Notes under the pieces: model-generated
Told to the model about the DNA's origin: nothing
The model's input: only the letters and a program-made list of their open reading frames with translations
The model's database searches: none
Source: Mucilaginibacter cryoferens
GTDB taxonomy: Bacteria > Bacteroidota > Bacteroidia > Sphingobacteriales > Sphingobacteriaceae
Assembly: GCF_014205845.1 (NCBI RefSeq)
Contig: NZ_JACHCR010000010.1
Span: forward strand, 170,779-234,778
Direction: 5' to 3'
Length of the DNA stretch: 64,000 bases
Shown here: in pieces, positions 14,401 to 23,600 of the stretch
Numbering within the stretch: the first letter of the stretch is position 1
Layout: each line of letters opens with the position of its first letter
Program-made: the position numbers and the translations under genes

Positions 14401-14481
14401 ATGTTAATCGTATTAGAAGTTGTCGCATTTTTAGCAGTTATCGTTTTGCCTTTAATCCCGGCTAAAAAAATTGCAAAATAA
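14401..14481 (+). CDS. Tandem membrane microprotein, copy 2 (26 aa)
   Basis: A second 27-codon ORF, starting MLIVLEV and ending PAKKIAK. Compared with copy 1 it differs at residues 3 (V to I), 8 (A to V), 15 (I to V) and 24 (V to I), all hydrophobic swaps. Codons 9, 19, 20 and 25 differ silently. This pattern of conservative and synonymous change is what selection on a protein leaves. It starts 55 bp after copy 1 stops, with an A-rich leader very like that of copy 1. Charged residues E6, K22, K23 and K26 and prolines 17 and 20 are unchanged. Confidence 0.75.
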   Translation: MLIVLEVVAFLAVIVLPLIPAKKIAK

Positions 14482-14528
14482 TTAAAGTATCGTAACAGAT
14501 ATTTCAGTAATCATTAAAAGATAAGATC

Positions 14529-14609
14529 ATGTTAATTGTATTAGAAGTTGTTGCCTTTATAGCAGTTATCATTTTGCCTTTAGTTCCGGCTAAAAAGGTT
14601 GCAAAATAA
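14529..14609 (+). CDS. Tandem membrane microprotein, copy 3 (26 aa)
   Basis: A third 27-codon ORF, starting MLIVLEV and ending PAKKVAK. Relative to copy 2 it changes residues 11 (L to I), 15 (V to I), 19 (I to V) and 24 (I to V). E6, P17, P20, K22, K23 and K26 are retained. It starts 47 bp after copy 2 and is followed 29 bp later by a hairpin terminator, so the three genes look like one transcription unit. Its leader (AATCATTAAAAGATAAGATC) has diverged more than those of copies 1 and 2. Confidence 0.75.
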   Translation: MLIVLEVVAFIAVIILPLVPAKKVAK

Positions 14610-14638
14610 CTCAGGGATATTACATTTAGTTGTAATCG

Positions 14639-14672
14639 AAGATGGATAGCATGGAGCTACCCATCTTTTTTT
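14639..14672 (+). terminator. Terminator of the microprotein unit
   Basis: AAGATGGATAGC (14639-14650) pairs with GCTACCCATCTT (14656-14667), one A-C mismatch, loop ATGGA, then a run of T. It lies 29 bp after the third microprotein gene and supports one polycistronic transcript on the plus strand. Confidence 0.75.
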
Positions 14673-14698
14673 GTTTAATGGGTTAGGTATTAAAATGA

Positions 14699-15472
14699 TT
14701 ACTGCAACTGTTTTTGCATAAGGCGCGCTTTGCCGGTGATTTGGATTTTAGCCGCGCTGTCTACCTGCAGGGCATTAAAATGTTGCACAGGGTGTTCATC
14801 AATATTAAGGCTGCTTTTACCTTTAAGCGAATAATTAAGGGTACTAACGTGGTTGTTTTTCCAGATATTTAAATAAGAGCTATCTGCAGCGGTAATGTTT
14901 AAATATTTGATAGAAAGATTATTAACATCGTAATGGCTCTGATCGGCAACAGTGAGTTTCAAAGAGTCGGTGCTGCCTGGGTTGTTTCCAATAGTAACCT
15001 TGGCAGAGTTAGCCCTAATCGATGAAACATTATTTGCCGAGATCCTTACAATATCACTCTCGTTATTCCAGTTTCTTACAGAGTTATCATATTTACTCTT
15101 TACACTAAATGAAATAAATAGCGTATCGTTTTTTACCGTTGTTATAAGATTGCTTCGTAATTCCTTAATAACGCTTATTGTATTACGGCTACCGGTATTC
15201 GTTTTTTCATCGTTGTGACCCACCCAAACCCTGGCCATCCACATCCAGGTTTCGAAACCACCGTCTACCGGGATTTTTAATGAGCCATCGATAACAATAT
15301 GTTTAAAAGCGGGTAATTGGGCAATGGGAATATAATCCAGAGTATTCTTCGGGTATAGATCCCTGTAGAAATTTCCGTTATTGTATTCGTTTTTTAGCAG
15401 CAGGTTGTAGGCTAGTAACGATACTGGTATGCATGTAAAAAGTATGATGATTAATTTTGTGCTGGTTTTCAT
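14699..15472 (-). CDS. Exported protein with GIN-like beta-helix region
   Basis: A 257-residue protein with an N-terminal membrane or signal segment (LIIILFTCIPVSLLAYNLLL) and a C-terminal run of short strands (SLKLTVADQSHYDVNNLSI, KYLNITAADSSYLNI, STLNYSLKGKSSLNI). That run resembles the putative adhesin head GIN domain (DUF2807), though the match is weak. It is last in the operon ATPase, permease, GntR, this gene, starting 19 bp after GntR. It could be an envelope sensor or accessory factor of the ABC transporter. The function is unknown. Confidence 0.55.
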   Translation of the reverse strand: MKTSTKLIIILFTCIPVSLLAYNLLLKNEYNNGNFYRDLYPKNTLDYIPIAQLPAFKHIVIDGSLKIPVDGGFETWMWMARVWVGHNDEKTNTGSRNTISVIKELRSNLITTVKNDTLFISFSVKSKYDNSVRNWNNESDIVRISANNVSSIRANSAKVTIGNNPGSTDSLKLTVADQSHYDVNNLSIKYLNITAADSSYLNIWKNNHVSTLNYSLKGKSSLNIDEHPVQHFNALQVDSAAKIQITGKARLMQKQLQ

Positions 15473-15491
15473 ATATTGAAATTAAAATAAC

Positions 15492-15863
15492 TTAGCTGAT
15501 GTTTTTATCTATAAACTGCTGATATCTGTTTTGTAGATCATTTACCGGGATGTTGAGTAATTGCATTTTTTTTAACAGCAGGGGTAACTCCTCATTCATA
15601 AATTGATCTTGCCGGCTTTTCAGAATTTTCTTTGCTGCATTTAGCTGGGCAAAATACCCCATCCCTCGTTTGGTGTAAATTATTTCCTGATTTTGCAGGT
15701 ATTCGTATGAACGCATCACAGTGTTAGGATTTACCTCCAGCATAATGGCAAGCTCACGTACCGACGGGATTTTTTCGTCCTCCGGCCAAATGGTAAGCTG
15801 TATTTTGTCGCACACATAATCTGCTATTTGCAGGTATATGGCTTGTGTGTTGTTGAAATCCAT
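15492..15863 (-). CDS. GntR-family regulator (YtrA subfamily)
   Basis: A 123-residue short GntR protein: a winged helix (residues 8-75, with KIPSVRELAIMLEVNPNTVM and the wing IYTKRGMGYF) plus only a short helical tail. This defines the YtrA subfamily that controls ABC transporters. It starts 6 bp after the permease gene and belongs to the ABC operon. A perfect palindrome of YtrA-operator type (TAGTGTACTA..TAGTACACTA) lies upstream of the operon's first gene at 17620-17645, so negative autoregulation is likely. Confidence 0.9.
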   Translation of the reverse strand: MDFNNTQAIYLQIADYVCDKIQLTIWPEDEKIPSVRELAIMLEVNPNTVMRSYEYLQNQEIIYTKRGMGYFAQLNAAKKILKSRQDQFMNEELPLLLKKMQLLNIPVNDLQNRYQQFIDKNIS

Positions 15864-15869
15864 AGCTGT

Positions 15870-16766
15870 TTATAGTTCTTTTTCTTTAAGCCTAAACCAG
15901 GTAATTAACCATAAGAAGGGTACGCTTATCACCAACAGGGCATAAAACAAAGCATTATAGTTGTGCCTTATAACAACATGGTACGATTCATAATCAATGT
16001 TCTTGTATTTTTGATAGATGCCCCAGTTATTTAACTCCATATCAGCGTACGGTGCCCTTGGATACAAATTTGTCCAAATGAGCTCCTTAACTGTTTTATT
16101 AACCAAAACGTTTTGATGGTCGTCATAAACGGTTTCATGTATGTTGGCTGTAATTTGCTTGGGCACTTGGGGACCTATTATCTTCTTTGCAAGCCATGGA
16201 TTTAAGATAAGTACACCAAAAAATACAGCAATGGTTAGTATTACCGCTTTTATAAATACGTAGCGTTTAAATAAAACCGAACACATTAATGCGATGCCCT
16301 GCAATAGCAAATAGAGGAAGATTACTAAAGGCAGCTGTTTGTTCCATTCGGGTATGTATAACAAATTAGGTTTTCCGATCATTTCAGCATCTATATAATG
16401 CCCCAAGCATATTAAAGGGTAAACTAATACCAGGAAGCAAATAGGGAAAACAACAATACTGTATAATAATGCAACCACAAGTTTTTCTAATGTTGATGCC
16501 GGTAATGTTAAGGCCTGTATGCCTTTAATTTTATCATTAAACTGGCTTAAAATTGTTGTAGTAAAAATACTGCCCGAAACCATTAGGCCCACCAAAACTA
16601 AGTTCTGTTGAGTAGGCTTTGTTAAACCTTCATTTTCAGTTATATTAAATACTATTACTGCTGCCATCACACCAGTAACGGCCAACAAGCCCAGGCAGTA
16701 TAGCTGTAAATTTTCGGCCCATTGTTTTTTAACAAGTAGCCAGATTCTATGTATTGAAAATTGCAT
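15870..16766 (-). CDS. ABC transporter permease
   Basis: A 298-residue membrane protein with about six helices: residues ~20-40, 56-75, 96-125, 140-160, 170-190 and 268-290. A larger extracytoplasmic loop (~195-265, IHETVYDDHQNVLVNKTVKE region) precedes the last helix. It starts 6 bp after the ATPase gene. The arrangement matches exporters of the YtrA-regulated type, often linked to envelope stress or peptide antibiotics. The cargo is unknown. Confidence 0.8.
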   Translation of the reverse strand: MQFSIHRIWLLVKKQWAENLQLYCLGLLAVTGVMAAVIVFNITENEGLTKPTQQNLVLVGLMVSGSIFTTTILSQFNDKIKGIQALTLPASTLEKLVVALLYSIVVFPICFLVLVYPLICLGHYIDAEMIGKPNLLYIPEWNKQLPLVIFLYLLLQGIALMCSVLFKRYVFIKAVILTIAVFFGVLILNPWLAKKIIGPQVPKQITANIHETVYDDHQNVLVNKTVKELIWTNLYPRAPYADMELNNWGIYQKYKNIDYESYHVVIRHNYNALFYALLVISVPFLWLITWFRLKEKEL

Positions 16767-16772
16767 GTTTTA

Positions 16773-17606
16773 TTAATTAAATTGTGAAAGCACCAATTGT
16801 TTCTCGCTAAGCACGGCATTGAAAAACATTTCCATATCCAGGCGTGAATTTTCTTTTTTATGATTAATAGCTACTACTGCGTAGCCTTTTAAAGCACCCT
16901 CGCTATAAATAGGGGATGCAACCTCGTCAAGGTTGATGACCTGTTTAAATGCCAGTTTTTCGGTGATATTTTCTATTGGTTGATTAAGGATGATCTGCTT
17001 ATCTTCCAGTACCAGTACATAATCAATTAAACTATCCAGATCTTTTACCTGGTGTGTACTAATTATAATCAATTGATCATCTTTGATAATACCGGCAATA
17101 ATTTTGCGGAATTGTTTTTTTGATGGGATATCCAGGCCGTTTGTTGGTTCGTCCATTAATAGCACCTTTGCCTGTGTTGCCAGTGCGAAACTGATCATTA
17201 CTTTCTTTTTTTGGCCGTAGCTCATGTTTTGCAATTTGTTTTCCTTCGGAATATCAAACTCGGTCAAAAAACGATAAAACATATCATGGTCAAAAGCCGG
17301 GTAAAAGGGAGCATAAATGGCCAGGTAATTTTTGATGGATACGTTTGGCAGGTAAATCTCTTCGGGCAATAAATATACCTGTTGTAAAAATTGGGGCTTC
17401 CTGTTTGCCGGGGTCTCGCCTGCAACCAGGCATGTGCCATTGGATGGGAATAGTAAGCCGCAAATATTATGCAGTAAACTTGATTTACCTGCGCCATTAC
17501 GACCCAGCAAGCCATAGATGTGGCCTGGCTTAATGTGCAGATTTAGATTTTCGAGTACCATATACTTTTTATGATACCCAAAGTTTAGGTGGTTAATACT
17601 AATCAT
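16773..17606 (-). CDS. ABC transporter ATP-binding protein
   Basis: A 277-residue ABC ATPase. Walker A GRNGAGKS is at residues 35-42, the signature appears as NMSYGQKKKVM (SYGQ in place of SGGQ) near residue 135, Walker B with LLMDEPTNGLD near 160, and the switch His in IIISTHQVKDLD. The C-terminal ~70 residues are a non-catalytic tail. It is first in the four-gene operon that continues with permease, GntR and the GIN-like protein. The operator at 17620-17645 begins 13 bp before its ATG. Confidence 0.9.
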   Translation of the reverse strand: MISINHLNFGYHKKYMVLENLNLHIKPGHIYGLLGRNGAGKSSLLHNICGLLFPSNGTCLVAGETPANRKPQFLQQVYLLPEEIYLPNVSIKNYLAIYAPFYPAFDHDMFYRFLTEFDIPKENKLQNMSYGQKKKVMISFALATQAKVLLMDEPTNGLDIPSKKQFRKIIAGIIKDDQLIIISTHQVKDLDSLIDYVLVLEDKQIILNQPIENITEKLAFKQVINLDEVASPIYSEGALKGYAVVAINHKKENSRLDMEMFFNAVLSEKQLVLSQFN

Positions 17607-17619
17607 GAGGTTTGTGTTT

Positions 17620-17645
17620 TAGTGTACTACTATAATAGTACACTA
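17620..17645. promoter_or_regulatory. GntR/YtrA-type operator
   Basis: TAGTGTACTA (17620-17629) and TAGTACACTA (17636-17645) are perfect inverted repeats with a 6-bp spacer, located just upstream of the ABC operon that encodes a GntR/YtrA regulator. The GTGTACTA..TAGTACAC form resembles YtrA-type boxes. Confidence 0.65.
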
Positions 17646-17824
17646 CAATTATATGATACTATTTTTACAATTCCAAATTTTAGGCGAAATATTTTTAGGA
17701 GAGTAAGGGTAGGGGGATGAAAGAGCGAGGAGAAAAGAAGGGGGGAGATAGTGGTGCGCGAGGCGTTTAGCGATAAAATATTGCAGATTGGTAGGTAGTT
17801 AAATGAAAATCCATTTGAACATAA

Positions 17825-17854
17825 AAGGGTTAACGAAGCGATTCGTTAACCCTT
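17825..17854 (-). terminator. Terminator of the CocE-type hydrolase gene
   Basis: AAGGGTTAACGAA (17825-17837) and TTCGTTAACCCTT (17842-17854) form a perfect 13-bp stem with a GCGA tetraloop, 21 bp past the hydrolase stop on the minus strand. A TTTTATG run follows in the direction of transcription. Confidence 0.7.
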
Positions 17855-17875
17855 AAATCAATTGTCAATTAAATA

Positions 17876-19750
17876 CTATTGTTCCAGCACGGTAATTTTT
17901 ACCGACGATTTGTTTTGCACATCATGGTAAATGCGGTGTGTTGCTTTCTGAAAATCGGCATCAGTGGCCTGGTATATGTCTACAAATTTTTGCGGGTTGC
18001 GATCAACCAACGGGAACCAGGAGTTTTGTACCTGTATCATAATGCGGTGTCCTTTACGGAAAGTATGGCCAACATCGGGCAGGGCATATTTAATTTCGGT
18101 AACCTTGCCCGGTACAAAAGCTTCCGGTTTTTCAAACGAATTACGGAAACGTCCCCTGAACACTTCACCACGAATCAGCATCTGATAGCCTGCAAGGGTT
18201 ACATTTTTAGGGTTAGGTATCGGGTTAGCGTAAGTATCCGGAAAAACGTCTATTAGCTTCACCACATAATCAGCATCGGTACCGGTGGTTGATGCAAATA
18301 AATCTGCCATTATCGGGCCGGTAAGCGTCATATCTTCAGTTAAAGTATCTGTTTGGTAAACCTTAACATCAGGGCGGCGGCCAGCAAAGCGCTGATCATC
18401 CAGCATATATTCCCGGGTACGGGCTTTTTGGATGCCATCCTGATACGGTACCGGCGCATTAGGGTCGCTTACATACTCATCAAAACTATTTGTTGTTGCC
18501 GGGGCGGCGAAAGATAACTTACCATCAGCCTGGAAATAAAGCGTTTTCTCTGTTATGTTTTGTGGTGGCCAGGTGGCAAACTTTTTCCATTGGTTGCTGC
18601 CGGTGATAAATATGCTGGCCTCGGGCAAATCCATAGTACCTTCATCCTTCAGGTAATAGTTAAAAAATGGCAACTCAATGTTTTCACGAAACCACTGAGC
18701 GGTGTTCGATCCAAAATTCTGGTCGGCAAACAAGGTGGCATCCTTACTTTCCCAGCCACCATGAAACCAGGGCCCCATCACCAACATATTTTTGTGACTT
18801 TGCGGGTTTTGCTTTTCCAAAGCCTCATATACATGCAAAGCGCCAAAGCAATCTTCGGCATCAAAAAAACCACCAACCGTCATGGTAGCCGGTGTAATAT
18901 TTTTTAAATGCGGGCGAATATTCATCGCTTTCCAAAATTCATCGTAATTAGGGTGGGCCATCAGCTCGTTCCAAAATTTCATAGAATCGCCCATGTAGCG
19001 TTTTTTAAAGTTTGGCAGGGCACCCATCTCCAGGTAAAACTTGTAGCTATCTTTAAAAATAGGTTTTATACCGCCTTTAAATTCTTTTGGGGTGATGGGT
19101 TTTGGGCGGGGGATACCAAAGCCGGTGTAAAAATTAAAAGCATCCATCATCATAAATGCGCCATTATGGTGAAAATCATCGCCCAGAAACCAATCGGTAA
19201 CCGGGGCCTGTGGCGACACTGCCTTTAAGGCTGGATGAGCATTTGGCAACGACGCGGTAGAATAAAAGCCTGGGTAGGAGATACCTTCAATGCCTACGCG
19301 GCCATTGTTATTGGGCAGGTTTTTTACCAGCCAATCTATAGTATCATATGTATCGGTGCTTTCATCAATATCGGTTTTGTTTTTTTTCTTGTCAATAATG
19401 GGGCGTACATCAACATAATCGCCTTCACTCATCCATTTACCACGCACATCCTGGTAAACAAAAATAAAGCCTGACCTTGCAAAAAGCATGTTTTGACCCA
19501 GCGTGCGCCTGTACTCGTTTTCGCCATACGGAGAAACAGTATAGGGTGTGCGAGTCATCATAATTGGATATTTTTTTGATTGATCTTTTGGCTGGTAAAT
19601 GGAAGTGAACAGTTTTTTACCATCGCGCATGGTAATGTACTTTTCTATTTTGGTGTAGTTTTGCCTGATGTAGGTAGAATCTTCAGACGATTGGGCGCTG
19701 GCGCAGGTGCACCACATAGCAAGCCCTAAAACGAATAAGAGTTGTTTCAT
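17876..19750 (-). CDS. Exported CocE/NonD-family acyl hydrolase
   Basis: A 624-residue protein with a signal peptide (MKQLLFVLGLAMWCTCASAQ). The N-terminal alpha/beta hydrolase has the nucleophile motif GISYPG at residues 156-161 (Ser158), an FVYQDVRGKWMSEG oxyanion block and a GPWFHGGW His region near 335. The C-terminal ~200 residues are the jelly-roll PepX_C domain. It fits X-Pro dipeptidyl-peptidase-like and alpha-amino-acid ester hydrolase or glutaryl-7-ACA acylase relatives. It should cleave peptide, ester or amide substrates in the periplasm. It is monocistronic, with a terminator behind it. Confidence 0.85.
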   Translation of the reverse strand: MKQLLFVLGLAMWCTCASAQSSEDSTYIRQNYTKIEKYITMRDGKKLFTSIYQPKDQSKKYPIMMTRTPYTVSPYGENEYRRTLGQNMLFARSGFIFVYQDVRGKWMSEGDYVDVRPIIDKKKNKTDIDESTDTYDTIDWLVKNLPNNNGRVGIEGISYPGFYSTASLPNAHPALKAVSPQAPVTDWFLGDDFHHNGAFMMMDAFNFYTGFGIPRPKPITPKEFKGGIKPIFKDSYKFYLEMGALPNFKKRYMGDSMKFWNELMAHPNYDEFWKAMNIRPHLKNITPATMTVGGFFDAEDCFGALHVYEALEKQNPQSHKNMLVMGPWFHGGWESKDATLFADQNFGSNTAQWFRENIELPFFNYYLKDEGTMDLPEASIFITGSNQWKKFATWPPQNITEKTLYFQADGKLSFAAPATTNSFDEYVSDPNAPVPYQDGIQKARTREYMLDDQRFAGRRPDVKVYQTDTLTEDMTLTGPIMADLFASTTGTDADYVVKLIDVFPDTYANPIPNPKNVTLAGYQMLIRGEVFRGRFRNSFEKPEAFVPGKVTEIKYALPDVGHTFRKGHRIMIQVQNSWFPLVDRNPQKFVDIYQATDADFQKATHRIYHDVQNKSSVKITVLEQ

Positions 19751-19851
19751 GATAAGTCAGTTAGTTTAAGTTGCAATTTAATAAATTAAGACTGTTTTGG
19801 GTTATTTAACAGTTTAATTGTTACAATAATCACGATAGCATATTAATGCAA

Positions 19852-19879
19852 AAAGATCGCCGAAACCCCGGCGATCTTT
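19852..19879 (-). terminator. Terminator of the VOC-protein gene
   Basis: AAAGATCGCCG (19852-19862) pairs with CGGCGATCTTT (19869-19879), loop AAACCC. On the minus strand it is followed by TTGCATTAA. It lies 24 bp beyond the stop of the VOC gene. Confidence 0.7.
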
Positions 19880-19903
19880 CTTGTTGTGCGAAACTATAAT
19901 ATG

Positions 19904-20386
19904 CTATTTACCATCGTATGCATCCTGTAGGTCTTTTACAATTAGTTTATCCATTTTCATCATGGCTTGCATGGCCCTGCCTGCACCTTCGCGATCAGCG
20001 CCGTAGAGCACCTTACTTAAAGTATCGGGCACTATCTGCCATGATAAGCCAAACTTATCTTTAAGCCAACCGCATCGCGATTTTTTGCCTCCTTCTGATA
20101 GTTTCTCCCAGTAATAATCAACCTCATCCTGATCCTTACAATCAACAAATAACGATATTGCTTCGGTAAACTTAAACATGGGGCCGCCGTTAATTGCCAT
20201 AAACTGCTGGCCGGCCAGGGTAAAAGTACCAGTCAGTATCGATCCCTTTTCGCCAGGCCCGCCATCGCCGGTACGGGCGATATCGCCAATTGCCGAATCT
20301 TTAAATATTGATTTATAAAAAGTGATGGCTTCTTCTGCCTGATTATCGAACCATAAAAAGGGTGTTATTTTTTGTTTGATTTTCAT
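19904..20386 (-). CDS. VOC-superfamily protein (PhnB-like)
   Basis: A 160-residue protein of the PhnB/3-demethylubiquinone methyltransferase-like VOC group. It begins with ITPFLWFDNQAEEAITFYKSIF and has GTFTLAGQQFMAINGG, ISLFVDCKDQDEVDYYWEKL and the block CGWLKDKFGLSWQIVP that marks the family. The C-terminal AGRAMQAMMKMDKLIV helix is also typical. The true enzymatic role of such proteins is uncertain, since none of the catalytic residues of glyoxalase I are evident. A TATATTTG -7 box is at 20422-20415 on the minus strand, 28 nt upstream of ATG 20386. Confidence 0.85.
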   Translation of the reverse strand: MKIKQKITPFLWFDNQAEEAITFYKSIFKDSAIGDIARTGDGGPGEKGSILTGTFTLAGQQFMAINGGPMFKFTEAISLFVDCKDQDEVDYYWEKLSEGGKKSRCGWLKDKFGLSWQIVPDTLSKVLYGADREGAGRAMQAMMKMDKLIVKDLQDAYDGK

Positions 20387-20698
20387 AATTGGTTGTTTTA
20401 TTGGGTTTGTTTAACAAATATAATAGTCCGATTGGCTTATTGACGCGGTGCGATCATGACATTTTAAGGGCGCATTTACGAAATAGTACAGGCAGCGGCG
20501 GCCAAAAAAAAAATAACCTCAACTTAACCAGAGCGATAGGTTTTTACTGTGGGTTATAATTTAAATACAAGTTAACAGTGTGGATATATAGATGCCATTT
20601 TTAGCTATTTGTTTATGATTAGTTAATCCATTGGTGTTGATGCCAAGATTTTGCCTTAACGCCCCGGGGATACTTTTGTACAAATTAATTGATTTGTA
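20387..20698. other. Divergent promoter region of VOC and SusC genes
   Basis: 312 bp without a gene. It holds the minus-strand box TATATTTG for the VOC gene (20422-20415) and the plus-strand SusC promoter (20650-20678). Nothing else stands out except an A-run near 20505. Confidence 0.5.
20650..20678 (+). promoter_or_regulatory. SusC operon promoter
   Basis: TTTG (20650-20653), a 17-bp spacer and TACTTTTG (20671-20678) match the Bacteroidota sigma-A consensus (TTTG / TAnnTTTG). The box ends 20 nt before ATG 20699, giving a leader of about 15 nt. Confidence 0.65.
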
Positions 20699-23600
20699 AT
20701 GAAAAGAAACTTACTTAAAATTTCAAGGTTGTTAATTGTATTTGCAGCTTGCATGCTTACTTATGGTAATCTGCACGCTCAAAACTTAACTATCAGGGGG
20801 ATTGTATTGGACGACTTCAATCAACCGCTGCCAGGAGTTAGCGTAATGCTAAAAGGTACCAACCAGGGGTCATCAACCGGGGTTGGTGGTCGTTTTACCA
20901 TTTCTGCCGAAAAAGGGCAGGCCCTTATATTTAAAACAATAGGCTTTCTTACCCAGGAAGTGGTAGTTGGTGCTGAAACAAATATATCGGTTACTTTAAA
21001 GCCAGATACCAAAGTATTATCTGAAGTAGTAGTTACTGCCTTAGGTGTTAAAAAAGAATTTCAAAAACTAGGTTACTCACAATCACAGATCAGGGGTGAT
21101 GCTTTAACTACAGCCCGCGATGCAAACCCGCTTAACTCCATGGCTGGTAAAGTTGCCGGTTTAAACATTGGCGCAAGCTCTGAATTTGCAGGTGCGCCAA
21201 CTGTTGTTTTACGTGGTAGTAAAGATATATTATATGTTGTTGACGGTGAGCCGGTAGCATCAGATACCTATGACTTTAACGCCGATGATGTTGATACCTA
21301 TACCGTATTAAAAGGCCCCAACGCTGCGGCTCTTTACGGTTTCAGAGGTATTAATGGCGCCATTATCATTACCACTAAAAGAGGTTCAAAAGATAAAAAA
21401 GGCTGGCAGGTTGATTTCAACAGCACTACCGAATTAGAAAAAGGTTTTCTGGTATTGCCTAAAAGCCAAACAGAATACGGTCGTGGTACTAATTACGCTT
21501 ACACCTACGGAAATGTTTTGTATGATAACACCCAACGTTTACCAGAGTGGGGGCCGCGTTTCGATGGCGTTTTCCAGACACAACAATATGATAGCCCATA
21601 TGATATAACTACAGGTGTAAGGCAAAAAACACCATGGTTGGCCCGTGGTGCAAACAACTTTAACAATTTTGTTCAAACAGGCGTAACTACTACAAACAGT
21701 ATAGCGGTTGCAGCCAGTGGTTCAAATTACGATTTGCATTTATCATACGGTCACACTTATCAAAAAGGAGATTTCCCTAATACAGGTTTAAATATTGATA
21801 ACTTTAAGATAGCTGCCGGTTACGATATTACCTCTAAGCTTCGTATTGAAGGTGACTTAAACCTTAACGAGCAATACTCGCCAAACATACCGGATGTTGA
21901 TTATAGCCCGCAAAGCTACGTTTACATGTTTAAGGTTTACGGTTCTGCCGATTATGATGTTAGAGATTTGAAAAACGTATATCAAGGCCCGCAAGGTGTG
22001 CCGGGATTACAACAGTACGCCCAGGAATATGGCCGTTTAAACAACCCTTACTTTGTAGCCGACCAATGGTTGAAAGGCAGAACTAAACAAACTGTTTACG
22101 GTTCATTAAAATTAAGCTATAAGTTTAATAACGATCTGGCTATAAGTTTACGTTCGGCCATTAATACTTATAATGAGCAAAATACAGAGAAGGTGCCCGC
22201 TGGTGCCAACCTTAACCAATACCTGTCATGGTATACTTTTGGTTGGTATGGCGATTACAGGCAGGATGACCGTAACCTGTTAGAAAACAATACCGATTTA
22301 ACACTTACCTATAACCATAAATTTGGCAATTGGAGTGTATCGGCGTTAGCAGGTAGTAACGAGAGGTCATTTACCTATAACTCAGACTGGGGTACTACCC
22401 AGGTTTTAGCGTTGCCAGGAGTTTATAACTTAAACAACTCGGCAGGTAAGCCATACATCTATAACTTCGATTCAAAAATGCAGGTTTATAGCGGTTATTA
22501 CTCTTTTGATTTAGGGTACAAAAACTACTTTAACGTTAATACAACCGGCCGTGTAGATAATCTTTCTACCTTGCCATCTGGAGCTAATACCTTCTTTTAT
22601 CCTTCTGTAGCTTTAAGCAGTGTGCTTACAGATTATCTTAAGTTACCGGAGTTTGTATCTTTCTTAAAATTACGTGGTTCATTTGCCGATGTAAAAGGTG
22701 GTTTAACCGCTACAACAATTGGTACTGCATATAATGCTTTACAATCAACTGCATTAGGTACCGGCTGGAACTCTAAACCAGTTTCGGGATTATTAGGCTA
22801 CGGTACCGAACTATATACCCCTTACAACGGCCCGACTTATACCAATGCTTCGCCAATTGCAACCGGTACTTTTTACAATGGTACCCCTTCTGTAACATTA
22901 TCAAATACTATTGCTAATCCTAAAATCAAGCCTTTTGATGTACAATCGTACGAAGCTGGTTTTGATGCCAAATTTTTAGGCAACAGGTTAGGTTTAGGGG
23001 CTACTTATTTTACTACCAACAATGGGCCTAACATTTTCCAGTTGGGTGTAGCAACTTCAACAGGTGATGCCAGCCAATTGGTTAATGGTGTAACAACCCG
23101 TAAAAAAGGTATCGAGATTGAACTGATGGGTTCTGTATTGAAAAATCCAGATGGACTTAACTGGGATATCAATGCCAACTATTCAACCTATAAAGAAAGA
23201 ATAACAGCTATATACCCTGGCCAGGGAACCTTACAGCAAAACAACCACAACTATGTTGTTGGCGACAGACCCGATGCTATATACGGTACTAAGTTTGTAA
23301 GAGATGGCAGCGGAAACATCATTAACTCATACTCTGTTGATGGTACAGGCAAAATAACAGGTGGAACACCTATCAGCTCACCGGGCGGTTTATCAAATCA
23401 GGGTTTATTAGGTTATGCCAATCCAGATTTTTCTTTCGGTATTACCAACACATTCAGCTACAAAGGTTTTTCATTAAGCTTCCAGTTTGACGGCCGTATA
23501 GGTGGTAAAATTTACGACAGAACTTATTACCAATCAATGAACGGTGGTACAGCGCTTGAAACTGCAACAGGCGCATTTGGTGCTGCTCGTTTAGCAGAGT

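Noticed and set aside
14265..14609. The three repeats taken as a CRISPR array
   Set aside because: The units are 81-bp ORFs with 47-55-bp gaps, conserved as protein, and no cas gene is present.
17879..18256. Antisense plus-strand ORFs inside the CocE-type gene
   Set aside because: They are shadows of the strongly supported hydrolase frame and lack protein features.
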